Assembly: GCF_050003625.1 (NCBI RefSeq)
Contig: NC_134399.1
Span: 219,226,975-219,290,974, forward strand
Direction of reading: 5' to 3'
DNA length: 64,000 bases
Source: Haematobia irritans
Lineage: Eukaryota; Arthropoda; Insecta; Diptera; Muscidae
Made by a program: the position numbers and the translations under genes. Position 1 is the first letter of the stretch. Every line of letters starts with the position of its first letter. A model generated the notes under the pieces. It was given only the letters and a program-made list of their open reading frames with translations. It was not told the DNA's origin and searched no databases. This document shows positions 23,306-34,699 of this stretch, one piece after another.

Positions 23306-24802
23306 GTGTTCCTTTACTTTACTCGTAGTAAAAAGTAGTAAAAGAGAGAAATATTGAAAATGCTCTCAGATTTCTATATTTGTTAAATGTACAGGAACGA
23401 AAATATAGTAAAAATTGTAAAAATGTCAAATAAAAAACAAAAAAAGCATTGGGATTTGAATAAATATTTTCAAAGCAAGTAGCTAAATTAAATACTTTTA
23501 TATCGAAATTTTTTTGACAAATGGCAGATTTTTTGCAGGAAACTTCGAAATCCTTATTACGATAGAAAGAAACTATGGTTTTTACTTTGTTATAAAAAGT
23601 ACTCCTTTTGCAAAAATTTTAATCAAAGTAAAACTCTGGCTTCTGGGCCATAAAGTAGAGTAATAGCGCATATTATCAGTATCTTATAAAGTGGGGTTTT
23701 TCATTCCGTTTGTAACACATACAAATAACGAATTCTGACTATAGAAAGTATATATAGTCTTGATCAGGGAGAAATTATAAGACGATGTCTCTCTGTCTGG
23801 CTATCTGTTGTAATCAGGCTACTTCCTTCAATAATGAACCTATAGTGCTGAAATTTTACCAGACACGTTTTTCTTCTACATGCAGGTCAATTTTGAAGAT
23901 GGAACTACTTCGGCCTAAGTTTCGATTTTGCTTCCATATGAACCGAACACCCAATTGGGGTCTTCATGACATACACATTAAAACTTTTATCCGATTTGCA
24001 TGAAATTCAAAACGTAGAGGTACTTTTGGTCCATTAAAGGGTGTGCCGAATTTGGTCGGTCAATGTTTTGGTACTATTTTTCGAAACAAGTGGTATTGGT
24101 TGGGCATTGTTTTGAAATTCCAAATTGTGGAGTCTACACGTTAAATGCACAAAATTTTCCTCCAGAATACGTAGAATTTTATAAGGAATGTAGTCCTTCT
24201 AGACTCAAAATACAGACCCCACTTTGTTCAAATTTTGCAAAAAAATAAATTGTAAGGCCCTATCTCGCAAATATTAGATATATTCGCACACATACACAAT
24301 CTTTTTATGGTAGTTTATAAGTTCTATCCAGCAAAGCAAAAATCATGAAAATCGGTGCATAATTGCGCGTTCTCCAAGTAACACTAAATTTCATACATCC
24401 GAGGTGTCCAACTTCCAACGTCTATAGACCAGCCCGTGAATCCACTAGGGACCTACAAACCTCTAAATATAGAGAAAAACATTTCAGCTTTGGCACAAAG
24501 AAAAAATTATGATGATATCTTAATCCATTAAAAAGTTACAGAATTATTAAAAAAAAAGCTATTTGGAACTACTTTAGTTTCGAAAATTTGAAAACAAATA
24601 ATAATTTTTGTCATGACATATCTACAACATTTACTCGAAAAAATTTGTCGAGTAACTTGTAGTAAAACAATTTTAAAAGAGACATGCATTTTGACATTGT
24701 TCTCTTAAAATTGTTTACTACTTTTACTATTTTTTGGGGTTGAGGAACGGTTTCTAGTAAAAACTAGTAAAAGTAGTAACTAGTAGTACGTAAAGGAACA
24801 CA
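23306..24802. repeat. ~1.5-kb element with GTGTTCCTTTAC inverted ends, carrying an old 'TATACCC' repeat copy
   Basis: GTGTGTTCCTTTACTTTACT (about 23305) and GTACGTAAAGGAACACAA (about 24786) are inverted ends. Both are followed inwards by GTAGTAAAAG-type words. TTGTA occurs just outside each end and may be the target duplication. Inside, about 23690-24290 is a decayed copy of the 'TATACCC' repeat (CATTCCGTTTGTAACACAT, TTGATCAGGGAGAAATT, TCTGTCTGGCTATCTGTTG). The open frames here belong to that repeat. Confidence 0.5.
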
Positions 24803-27155
24803 ACTTGTATAATATGTTCATATATCCCTTTGTCTATATTTCAAAACGGCCTTTTCATACCAAAAGGTGTTTCGATTGTACTGTGTGATATTTTGGATGT
24901 ATTCGTTTCGGAAAATCAGGAAGAGAAACCAACAAAATTGGTAAGTATTTGATTAACAAAAATGGAAAATAATAAAAACATCTTAATTAAAATTATTCAA
25001 GACTCCGTAAATAATGGGATAATCCATACCCGGAAGTGGTGAAATAAAAAATTTTGCAATCAAAAAAAAAAAAAAAAATCACACAACAGTAATAAAAAAA
25101 TTACTCACCTGTTTCTGTTCTTTTTGTTAATCAAGTGTTCTTTATATAGGCTCTTGATGGTAGGTTCTCGTTCTTGTGGAGAAATGTTTTACACAGGAAC
25201 GTGTTGGTCTTTCTTTTATTTAAATTAAAAACTTGAATTGTTTTTTTCTCAAAATTTTGAATAATTAATATTTATTTTTCTTTCTTGGTAAAACTTGAAA
25301 TTTTGGTTCCCATCGAAAATATGAACATATGTTTCACATTTCAATTTCTTTCCTGATACCTTGGATTTTCTGTGGGTTGTTTTGTTTTAGCGCCACCTAA
25401 AATTCTTGTTTGTTTGTTTTTTTTATCGATGGTGGGTGGTAACACCTAACACTTCAATGTCACCTGTTTTGGGTGAGAGTGAAAATTTGCAATTAAAATA
25501 AAACAACAAAGAAACTCATATCAAATTATGGCAAAAAAAAACACTGATAAAATCATCACAAATTTTCAGGTTTTTTATTTTATGAATTTGAACAGATGTG
25601 ACTTTTTTGTCATTACTTTAATTATAAACCCAAATATTGCAACGAATTTATAATTATTGCTGTTATATATTTTGTTGTTGTTGATTTCAAATTAATTAGG
25701 TAAAGAAATGATTTAATACGCTGTTCTCCTGCACTTTCTAAGGGGCCCTAATTTGCCGACTTTATGTTTTCAATGTTACCTTCTCTTCAGTAACAAATCT
25801 ACAATTCAATTCATTGATGATGCAGAATGTCATTAAACCCGGAAATGGATTTCAAAAAAAAAATGCACTCCTCACTCTTTCAGTAACAAGCCAAACAACC
25901 GCACTTACACTTACGAAGACATCCACACTCAACGAGTGGTTTAAAATCAGAAATTTAAGCGCTGCTATTGTTTTTATTGTTGTTCTGTTTTTTTTTTTAT
26001 AAAAAATTCATATTTAAATTTTATGACACTTTTTACTTGAGTTTGTTTTTTTTGTTCCAAGCCTCAGTGGCAGAGACAATTAACAAAAAACCAAACAGAA
26101 ATATTTTTAGCAATTTCAGTCGTTTTTTATGATATTTGCACTGTCACTCACACTCACAGCAATTGGATTGTTTAATTTTTTCTTGTTTTTATTCGTAATT
26201 TATTATCGTTTTTTATTAACGGTATATAATAATACTTCCTCTTTTGTTTTTTTTACACTTTTTTTTTAAGCTGACACAGCTTTAAATATTATTATTGTTG
26301 TTGTCAACAATCTGTAAATGGTAATTTTCTTTTTCTAAATAAGTAAATGGTGTCCACTACTTCCGTTATTACGATTTGAAAAATTTTCCTCAAATATCCG
26401 TTACCACCGTATACGTTCTTTTTCTTTTTAGAATTCTTAAGATTTTTTCTATTCTTTGGATGGCTTTCTCTTAACACCTATTTGCCTTTGTTTTTGTTCC
26501 AAACACAACACTCCTAACAAAAACAAATTCCTTCCATATGCTTTTTTTGGTTTGTTTTGCTCGTAACAAGTGTTTTTTGTTTATGTTTACTTTTTTATGC
26601 GGCGCGTGGTATTTGCTGCTGCTATCTATTGTTATTTTTGCTTCATCATTCTTATTTCCTCAATTTCCGGTTTCCGGACTACCGTTAGACAGCATGAACA
26701 ACCGCAATACACAAAGTCCGAATAACAACTGTTTTTAAGATCTAATTGGAGTTTTGTTTAAGAATATTTTTCCAAAACAAAAGCTTTCCCAAAAGCTTTT
26801 ATATACCAACAAGCCATCTCTTTCTTGCAAAACACTCCGTTGTATAGAAGCATAAACTACGAAGCTGATTAAACGAAGCAACGGTGTTCATACACAGGGC
26901 TGCCAATTTTGCCGATTTTTCGGCATTTTTACGATTTTTTACTCAAAATATAGCAAATGCCGATTTTCAGATTTTTGCCCCAAAAATGACGATATTAGCT
27001 CGGTTAAAAAAATTGGACTAGAAGCGGTTCGTTTACACAATTAGAGCCAGCAAAAAAGAGAATTCATTTGACAATAGTCAGATAGAAAAATTGCAAGTTT
27101 TTGCTTGAGATTTCATACATGTAGGAGCTATACCTCACTGTTACATCTACAGTGT
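24803..27155. other. Long non-repetitive, non-coding stretch
   Basis: AT-rich sequence largely free of the repeat families seen elsewhere. About 25700-26740 is less degenerate, with CACTCACACTCACAGC and GTATTTGCTGCTGCTATC words of the kind found in fly regulatory or untranslated regions. I found no frame with coding character; the 62- and 66-codon frames at 25814 and 26538 are weak. Confidence 0.35.
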
Positions 27156-27167
27156 TAGTATCACGCA

Positions 27168-27423
27168 GCGGTGGATTATCCCACCTCAGTAATGCTGGTG
27201 ATATTTCTGAGGGTTTCAAAGCTTCTCTAAGTGGTTTCACTGCAATGTGAAACGCCGTTCGGACTCGGCTATAAAAAGGAGGTCCCTTGTCATTGAGCTT
27301 AACATGGAATCGGGCAGCACTCAGTGATAAGAGAGAAGTTCACCAATGTGGTATCACAATGGACTGTATAGTCTAAGTGAGCCTGATACATCGGGCTGCC
27401 ACCTAACCTAACCTAACCTAACC
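27168..27423 (+). mobile_element. tRNA-derived SINE, family 1, headless, with perfect 12-bp target duplication
   Basis: The copy starts inside the body (GCGGTGGATTATCCCACC), so the whole tRNA-like head is missing. It runs to a CCTAACCTAACC tail. TAGTATCACGCA flanks it at 27156-27167 and 27424-27435 without mismatch. A perfect target duplication around a 5'-truncated copy shows that the truncation happened during integration and was not later loss, and that the insertion is recent. Confidence 0.92.
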
Positions 27424-27426
27424 TAG

Positions 27427-27985
27427 TATCACGCATGGCTGAACAAGAATTTTAAATCATGGGCCCATATGATTACAATTTTTTTATTCCGACCAAATTT
27501 TAAGATGTCAAAATCATATGTTTATGGTGATTGCAGCTCTCCAAATGACACTGCATAGCAAATGCATCTCAAACAAACTCGCGCATTCATAGCTGGAGAA
27601 TTGTTCAAAGATGACTTGAGTATCTTGATAACATATTCCAGACCCAAAATACCACGCACATCAGTTTTTAAACTGCATCATAAACTGTTTTTGTTAATAG
27701 ATGGCTGACTTCCATTTGACTGACTTCCATTCTTAACTTTGGTCTCATATCGTCGTTCCTCGGATGAATTATCCACTTTACAATAACTCATAGGTGACGC
27801 AATTAAATTTGAACCTTTATTTATTTCTGGATTTTAATTATTTTTTTCAGGACAATTGAAAGAATAAATAATTGTCACTTTTACCAATGACATACGATTC
27901 TTTTTTCAGCTGATTTTGACTTCTTAAAATTGTAAACAACATATTGAAATTTGTTGTTTTTGTTATCGTGATTCAACCTCCTTAT
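27427..27985. other. Non-coding, nothing recognised
   Basis: No repeat or gene that I can support. Confidence 0.35.
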
Positions 27986-27989
27986 TCAG

Positions 27990-28750
27990 CCATGGTATCA
28001 CGGTTGCCACTCGTGCCAGAAATAATCCAAAGAAATTTGAAGAAAATTTTATCAAAAAATTCCAAATTACACAAATATCTTGAGGTTGTTGATCAAAAGG
28101 TTAGTATATACCAAATTTTTTTTTTATTCGAAAGAAATGTTTTATATGGAATTTATAGAAAATTTTGTTAAAATTTTATTTCTACATAAAAAGTTGTCAG
28201 TTATTTCTATAAAAAAAAGTTGTTTAAATTTTATTTCTATAGAAAATTTTGTGAAAATTTTATTCTATAGAAAATTTTGTGAAAATTTTATTTCTATAGA
28301 AAATTTTGTCAAAATTTTATTTCTTTAAAAAATTTTGTCAAAATTTTATTTCTATAGAAAATTTTGTCAAAATTTTATTTCTATAGAAAATTTTGTCAAA
28401 AATGTATTTCTATAAAAAAAATTTTGTCAAAATTGTATTTCTATAGAAAATTTTGTCAAAATTGTATTTCTATAAAAAATTTTGTCAACATTTCTATAGA
28501 GAATTTTGTCAAAATTTTATTTCTATAGAAAACTTTATCAAGCCTTTATATCTGTAGAAAATTTTTGCACATGTTTATTTCTATAGAATATTCCTGCAAA
28601 AATTTATTTTTATAGAACATTTTTGGCAATTATTTTCTATAGTAAATTTTTGCTAAAATGTATTTCTATGAACATTTTTGCAAAATTGCATTTCTAAGAA
28701 AATTGTGCAAAATTTTATTTTTAGTAAAATTTTTGCAAATTGTAAATTTT
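27990..28750 (-). repeat. Minisatellite element in reverse orientation
   Basis: Begins with CATGGTATCACGGTTGCCAC and CGTGCCAGAAATAATCC, then changes at about 28150 into 29-bp units in the complementary orientation (TTTCTATAGAAAATTTTGTC). About 20 units run to about 28725, degenerating to the right. The CACGGTTGCCA lead-in is shared with 51110, 54665 and, in complement, 43528 and 55860. The plus-strand open frames here are periodic artefacts. Confidence 0.8.
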
Positions 28751-30135
28751 TGGAAAATCGGGCAACACATATGTAAATATTAAAGATCTTTATTTTTAAA
28801 TAAAAAACTTACTGAAGTAAAACTATATATTAAAAAAAATATTTTTTATATTATTTTTGGCATTGCATAACATAGCATTGCATAAAAATGTTTTTTTTTT
28901 TTATACCCACCACCATAGAATGGTGACGGGGGTATAATAAGTTTGTCATTCCGTTTGTAACACATCGAAATATCGATTTCCGACTACATAAAGTATATAT
29001 ATTCTTGATCAGGGAGAAATTCTAAGACGATATAACGATGTCCGTCTGTCTGTCTGTTGTAATCACGCTACAGTCTTCAATAATGAAGCAATCGTGCTGA
29101 AATTTTGCACAAACTCGTCTTTTGTCTGCAGGCAGGTCAAGTTCGAAGATGGGCTATATCGGTCCAGGTTTTGATATAGTCCCCATATAAACCGACCTCC
29201 CGATTTGGGGTCTTGGGCTTATTGAAATCGTAGTTTTTATCCAATTTGCCTGAAATTTAGAGGTATTGTATGACCATAAAGAGGTGTGCCAAAAATGGTG
29301 AGTATCGGTTCATGTTTTGGTATAGCCCCCATATAAACCGATCTCCCGATTTTACTTCTTGGGCTTACAGAAACCGCAGTTTTTACTCAATTTACCTGAA
29401 ATTGGAAATCTAGAGGTATTGTAGGACCACAAATACGTGTGCCAAAAATTGTGAGTATCGGTCCATGTTTTGGTATGGTCCCCATATAAAACGACCTCTC
29501 GATTTGGGGTCTTGGGCTTATAGAAATCGTAGTTTTTATCCAATTTTTCTGAAATTGGAAATCTGGAGGTATTTTAGAACCATAAAGAGGTGTGCCGAAA
29601 ATGGTGAGTATCGGTCAATATTTTGGTATAGCCCCCATATAGACCGATTTCCCGGTTTTACTTCTTGGGCTTCTAGAATCCGAAGTTTTTATTCAATTTA
29701 CCTAAAATTGGAAATCTTGAGGTATTTTCGGGTCATAAAGAGGTGTGCCGAAAACGGTGAGTATCGGTTCATATTTAAGTATAGCCCCCATAAGAACGAT
29801 CTTCCGATTTAACTCCTTGGGTTTCTAGAAAACGTAGTCTTTATCTGATTCGCCTGAAATTGTAAATATTCTGATTTTTTGGGCTCACAAAAACGTGTAT
29901 TGGATTAAGTTTTTATCGGTCCATTTGGTAATGCCTCCATATAGACTGACTTTACTTCTTGAGGGTGTAGAAGGCGCACTGATCATGAAAATTGCTTGAA
30001 ACTCAATGTAAAATTTCCAGATTTTACTTCTACAGATTTAAAATTTCAAATCAGGACGTTATTTTATAATTTTCTTGCACACTTACAAGAGATGTTAATG
30101 ATTCCTCTAAAACTCAAACAAAAATGGTTCTTATA

Positions 30136-31066
30136 AAGGGTGATTCTTTTGAGGTTAGGATTTTCATGCATTAGTATTTGACAGATCACGTGGGATTTCA
30201 GACATGGTGTCAAAGAGAAAGATGCTCAGTATGCTTTGACATTTCATCATGAATAGATTTACTAACGAGCAACGCTTGCAAATCATTGAATTTTATTACC
30301 AAAATCAGTGGCAGAAAATCCGCTTTTTTATCGACAAATTTTGTTCAGCGATGAGGCTCATTTCTGGTTGAATGGCTACGTAAATAAGCAAAATTGCCGC
30401 ATTTGGAGTGAAGAGCAACCAGAAGCCGTTCAAGAACTGTCCATGCATCCCGAAAAATGCACTGTTTGGTGTGGTTTGTACGCTGGTGGAATCATTGGAC
30501 CGTATTTTTTCAAAGATGCTGTTGGACGCAACGTTACGGTGAATGGCGATCGCTATCGTTCGATGCTAACAAACTTTTTGTTGCCAAAAATGGAAGAACT
30601 GAACTTGGTTGACATGTGGTTTCAACAAGATGGCGCTACATGCCACACAGCTCGCGATTCTATGGCCATTTTGAGGGAAAACTTCGGAGAACAATTCATC
30701 TCAAGAAATGGACCGGTAAGTTGGCCACCAAGATCATGCGATTTGACGCCTTTAGACTATTTTTTGTGGGGCTACGTCAAGTCTAAAGTCTACAGAAATA
30801 AGCCAGCAACTATTCCAGCTTTGGAAGACAACATTTCCGAAGAAATTCGGGCTATTCCGGCCGAAATGCTCGAAAAAGTTGCCCAAAATTGGACTTTCCG
30901 AATGGACCACCTAAGACGCAGCCGCGGTCAACATTTAAATGAAATTATCTCCAAAAAGTAAATGTCATGGACCAATCTAACGTTTCAAATAAAGAACCGA
31001 TGAGATTTTGCAAATTTTATGCGTTTTTTTTTTTTAAAGTTATCAAGCTCTTAACAAATCACCCTT
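30136..31066 (+). mobile_element. rosa-like (DD41D) mariner-superfamily element, internally deleted
   Basis: Ends are AAGGGTGATTCTTTTGAGG at 30136 and the complement AAGGGTGATTTGTTAAGAGC at 31066, an imperfect inverted repeat. TA lies at 30134-30135 and 31067-31068. The interior carries a transposase reading on the plus strand with its N-terminal half largely deleted. At 931 bp it is shorter than elements of this group, which are about 1.3 kb. Confidence 0.88.
30249..30961 (+). pseudogene. rosa-like DD41D transposase, N-terminal half deleted
   Basis: The start is preserved (MNRFTNEQRLQIIEFYYQNQ from 30249). A deletion at about 30305 then removes the DNA-binding region and shifts the frame by two. 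The rest is open to 30961: ILFSDEAHFW holds the first catalytic aspartate, WFQQDGATCH the second, and CDLTPLDYFLWG the third. Forty-one residues separate the second and third aspartates (DD41D), the signature of rosa-type elements. All three catalytic residues survive in a clean 217-codon frame, but the protein cannot bind its ends without the lost domains. Confidence 0.88.
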
Positions 31067-31232
31067 TAAATCCAGAATCTGATATAGTCCTCATAGGTGA
31101 AATCTTTAAATTTATCTTCGGGAAGTGTCCTCAAGCCCTCCTGAAATTTCAAAGGAAACCCTAATATTTGGTTCATGTTGGTGGGTATTTAAGATTCGGC
31201 CCGACCGAACTTAGTGCTGTATATACTTGTTT

Positions 31233-32025
31233 TATTTTATTTTATTTTTATACAAGACTGAATTCATTATGATTTTGTTGTTGAAATGCATAGTTGTGTT
31301 AATTTTCTGTTCTTGTTATGAAATAAATATTTTGGTTTTTAACCAAAAATTTAGTTTGGTTTTAATATTATTAACATTGCAGATTTTTTTGACGATTTTA
31401 AAATGGAAGTGACGATTATGACGATTTTTTCGGAAAAAAGTGACTATTCTTGATATTTTATTGGCAGCCCTGTTCATACATTCTCTGCTGAATCAGCGTT
31501 GCCAATTGTCTGTCTCTTTGCTAGATTGGCATTTTCAGCTACAACAATTTACATTTTTATTTTGCAAAACATAGGCCGCTACTAAATTCGTGATTTATAG
31601 TGCAAATCTTTACTTTTCTTGCAAATGGCAATGATGACTATAAAGTTAACTTTCACGAAGATTTTAAAAGATAAATCCGCCGTAAAGTTGATTTCTTACT
31701 TCCACTGATACTTTGTTGTACCAATCAATTTCAAAACACAAAATTGTTACGGAAGCAATGGGTTAGAACTTTTCCATTTAAGTTTCATCGAGGCTTCATA
31801 AACATAAAATTATCTTCATGTATATTCTTGCCTTTTTAAAGTTTTGGTGAAAAGTCATGGCCGTTTTATTAATATAGATTGTAGATGATCACGAAGAATA
31901 TTCAAGATATTGATCCTTTTCCCTATTATGTCCAGAAGAACACAATATTGCCTACTACGACTATAATTTAAAATACATGACTACCTAGTCAGTTGGATGA
32001 AACTTTAATAATTACATTTTATAAT
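31233..32025. other. AT-rich intergenic sequence
   Basis: Nothing recognised between the repeat and the 3' end of the minus-strand gene. A short TTTTTAACCAAAAATTTAGTTTGG-like inverted stretch lies near 31335. Confidence 0.4.
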
Positions 32026-33142
32026 TTAGTTTACACTTTGCATTTCAGAAATTTTCTCTTGTAGTACTCCAATGATGTTTACATTAATATACTCACTTAT
32101 CTAAAAGGAAAAGAAATGAATTAGGACAACACGTACATTCTACCCCATCCATCATAAAACTTACCGTCATCCTTAATTCATAATTATTCTCAGCAGCAGA
32201 GATATTAATTTTCAATAAACTTGACAAACCTTCGGCGTACTTTTTCAGTTTTTCCAATTCTCGTTTTTTATAGGAGAAATAATTGCGGTAACCGGCTTTC
32301 TTGAAATCATCATTTTGACCGAAAACAATTGCATTCACTAGAAAACCTATACTCTGTATTAGAATATAAACTATTCGAATATTTTCTTCCTTAAGCAGTA
32401 ACTGATCGTCCAATTCATTTAGAATTTTCATGAGTTCACTGAATTCATGGAAGCAATACATTTGAATTCTGGTTTCGGTTATCTTAAAGAGTATGGTCCA
32501 GACTAAGCATATGGCTATAGCTCTACCCGTTTCGCTGGCAGATGATAATTGATGGCAAATTGTTATTAAATTGAAAACATAATCAATGTCATCTGTCTTG
32601 AGGGCATTCCATAAACGTTTTGTGGCTACATGAAGCTAAGGAAAATAGAACAGTAAACACAATTTACAAATCCTTTATTAAATAGCAAACCATATTACTC
32701 ACATGCATAGGGCTCAAAGTATCGACATACTGAAATGTTTTTTGGAGTAATTGTGATCTCCATTCATAATTTTCTGGCTTGGAATCAACAAAGTAGCACA
32801 TACAAGCTGCCACAAACATCGTTGTTATCTCATCCAAATTTAGTTCTTCTTTGCGTAAAAAATTTATAAATTGTTGGCATATCTACGGGAGGAAACAATT
32901 TAATGGAATGTTTTTTTTTTGGAATTTGTATTTAATACCTCTTGGATTTCACTATCTGTCTCCACAAAACTACACTTTTCTGACAGACATGACTGCTTCA
33001 CGTATTCTCGCAATGTTGCCAACGAACATCCGGGTTCAATAATTAAGTGCATACCATCATCTTTGCTTTTGAAATCATCTTCAGGAACCACAGCCAAAGG
33101 AGGAGCTACTTCTCCTTCAGAAATTGTGCCCATAGCCGCCAT
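32026..33142 (-). CDS. Four-exon gene for a 309-residue helical protein, family unknown
   Basis: Exons (minus): 33142-32939, 32882-32703, 32635-32165 and 32100-32026. The three introns are 56, 67 and 64 bp and all are phase 0. Donors are GTATTA, GTGAGT and GTAAGT; acceptors end CCCGTAG, CTTAG and CTTTTAG. The start MAAMGTISEG is the first ATG in the open frame. Reading through the third donor gives a shorter C-terminus (VSFMMDG...), but splicing at the consensus GTAAGT gives a natural end, ...LRMTISEYINVNIIGVLQEKI and a further ten residues. The spliced frame is 930 nt. The protein is acidic at its start, then almost entirely predicted helix with leucine and isoleucine heptads, lacking a signal peptide or clear membrane segment. 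It resembles HEAT/PCI-type helical scaffolds only in texture. I do not recognise the family. Single-copy, normal codon use, clearly a live gene. Confidence 0.8.
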
Positions 33143-34618
33143 CGAATTTGTTTACAAAATAAAGAATGCCGAGGATTGCCATATTTTCATAATACCTTGG
33201 TTTTGCCATATTGTAATATGGGCGCCCCTTCTGTAACGGGTCGTTCGAATGGCGGAACTGTGATAACAAGGTGGCATCTCGAAACAGAAACTACCAGAGA
33301 GTATTAAGAAAACAAGAGGACGAAAATTTCTCTTCTACAAAAACAACAAATGTCAACCGTATAGATGTCGCGCTGTTTTTATAAATTCTTTATTAAGGCA
33401 TCGGCAGTTATAATTTCAATTTGTCTGCCACAAAATTTAAAAGAATGAAAAGATTTATATAAAAGAACATTTGTTACTACAAAATAGGTTCTAAATCCTA
33501 TTTTTCTTACGTTTCATAAGGCCGGCAGAGAACTGAACTTGGTGACGCCGACGCAAACTGTATGATATTTGAGAGAAGCGCCGACAAAAACTGAATGATA
33601 TTAGAGAAATTTCCTCATGACTGCCACCCTCCCAACATTTTTTGAATTTCGGGGCGCTTCTGAGAATCCCCACTACGTCGAAAACAGTCGTATACGAGAA
33701 GTTGTACCACGCCAAGTATCGCATAAGTGCAATTAGTAAGTGCCCTTCTGGATACATTTAGAAAGACGCCAATAAGAGCCCCTTCAAATAATCACACAAA
33801 GTGCATTTTAATGTAGTTGTAAAAGAATCATTGTGGTCACGATTGTTTAGATGTTTATTAATTTTATTAAACATTTATAAATTCTCATAAATATAACATT
33901 TATACGACTATCACATCACATTTAACATATTTTTATGCATTAATAAAAGATTGTTATTTTCTGAAAAAATGATTACCCTCCTTAATGACAGAGTGAACAT
34001 TTGTAAAATGTTGCAAGAAACCTAAAATATGCTGTCATTACGGACAGAAAGGAATTCAAAGGAGCAAAAGATGAACGTGAAATGAACAAATCATCATCAA
34101 CAGCATATGTAACTCTGCTTTTTTGAACAATCGCAGCACTCTCGTTTGTCGGCAGTGCTGAAAATGTCCCAATTTACCATTGCTTGAGCCATTATTTTCA
34201 AATTTTTAGTAGTGTCACTTATGCGCCGTCCAGATTATAAGTAATTCCGGATGGAATATTTGTATTTGCAAAGAATCTTACAGTGTGGCCAATCGATGCG
34301 AATTGTCGGCGATGACTAAATAATCGACAAATGTGTTATCGATCCCATAAACAAGCAGCAATATCGATTATGTCTTCGACCATAACTGCTAGCGATGAGG
34401 ATAAAATCGAATTCAAAAATGTTTGTATGGACATGTAATCCCCCTTATATTTTATGCGAGACAAATGCATCGTGTAAAACTGCCCTGATTTAGGTAACTT
34501 CGAATAGTATGGCAGCACTACGAGTGTCATCAAAAAACATCCCAATAAACACAGGATGAGCGTTTTTCAAATGCAACACCTCTTCAGTTTGAGGGTAAAT
34601 ATCATTTTCAACATAAAT
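33143..34618. other. Intergenic region upstream of the minus-strand gene
   Basis: The first ~150 bp should contain its promoter and 5' leader, but I see no clear core element. The open frames at 33491-33757 and 34336-34545 (both minus) have no recognisable motif and are probably chance. AAGGCCGGCAGAGAACTGAAC at about 33521 resembles the MITE end at 20939. Confidence 0.35.
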
Positions 34619-34699
34619 TCAACTTGACTTGAAAAAGCTCATCTTCAATTCATCTTCAAATTGTTTGCGAAATACAACCAATTTGGCAAAATGTTGACG

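Larger units (their letters stand above)
28901..31232 (+). repeat. Dispersed 'TATACCC' repeat, copy 3, split by a rosa-like transposon
   Basis: Starts TTATACCCACCACCATAGAA and ends CCCGACCGAACTTAGTGCTG then TATATACTTGTTT, giving both ends of the family. The left part has about six degenerate internal units of ~165 bp (TATAGCCCCCATATAAACCG, CTTCTTGGGCTT, GAGGTATTGTAGGACC). The element is interrupted at 30136-31066 by the transposon; sequence on both sides belongs to the repeat. No coding sequence of its own is convincing. Confidence 0.8.

Noticed and set aside
32093..32164. Read-through C-terminus of the 32-33 kb gene (VSFMMDG... to a stop at 32093)
   Set aside because: A consensus GTAAGT donor and a CTTTTAG acceptor remove it as a 64-bp phase-0 intron and give a natural C-terminus ending at 32026.
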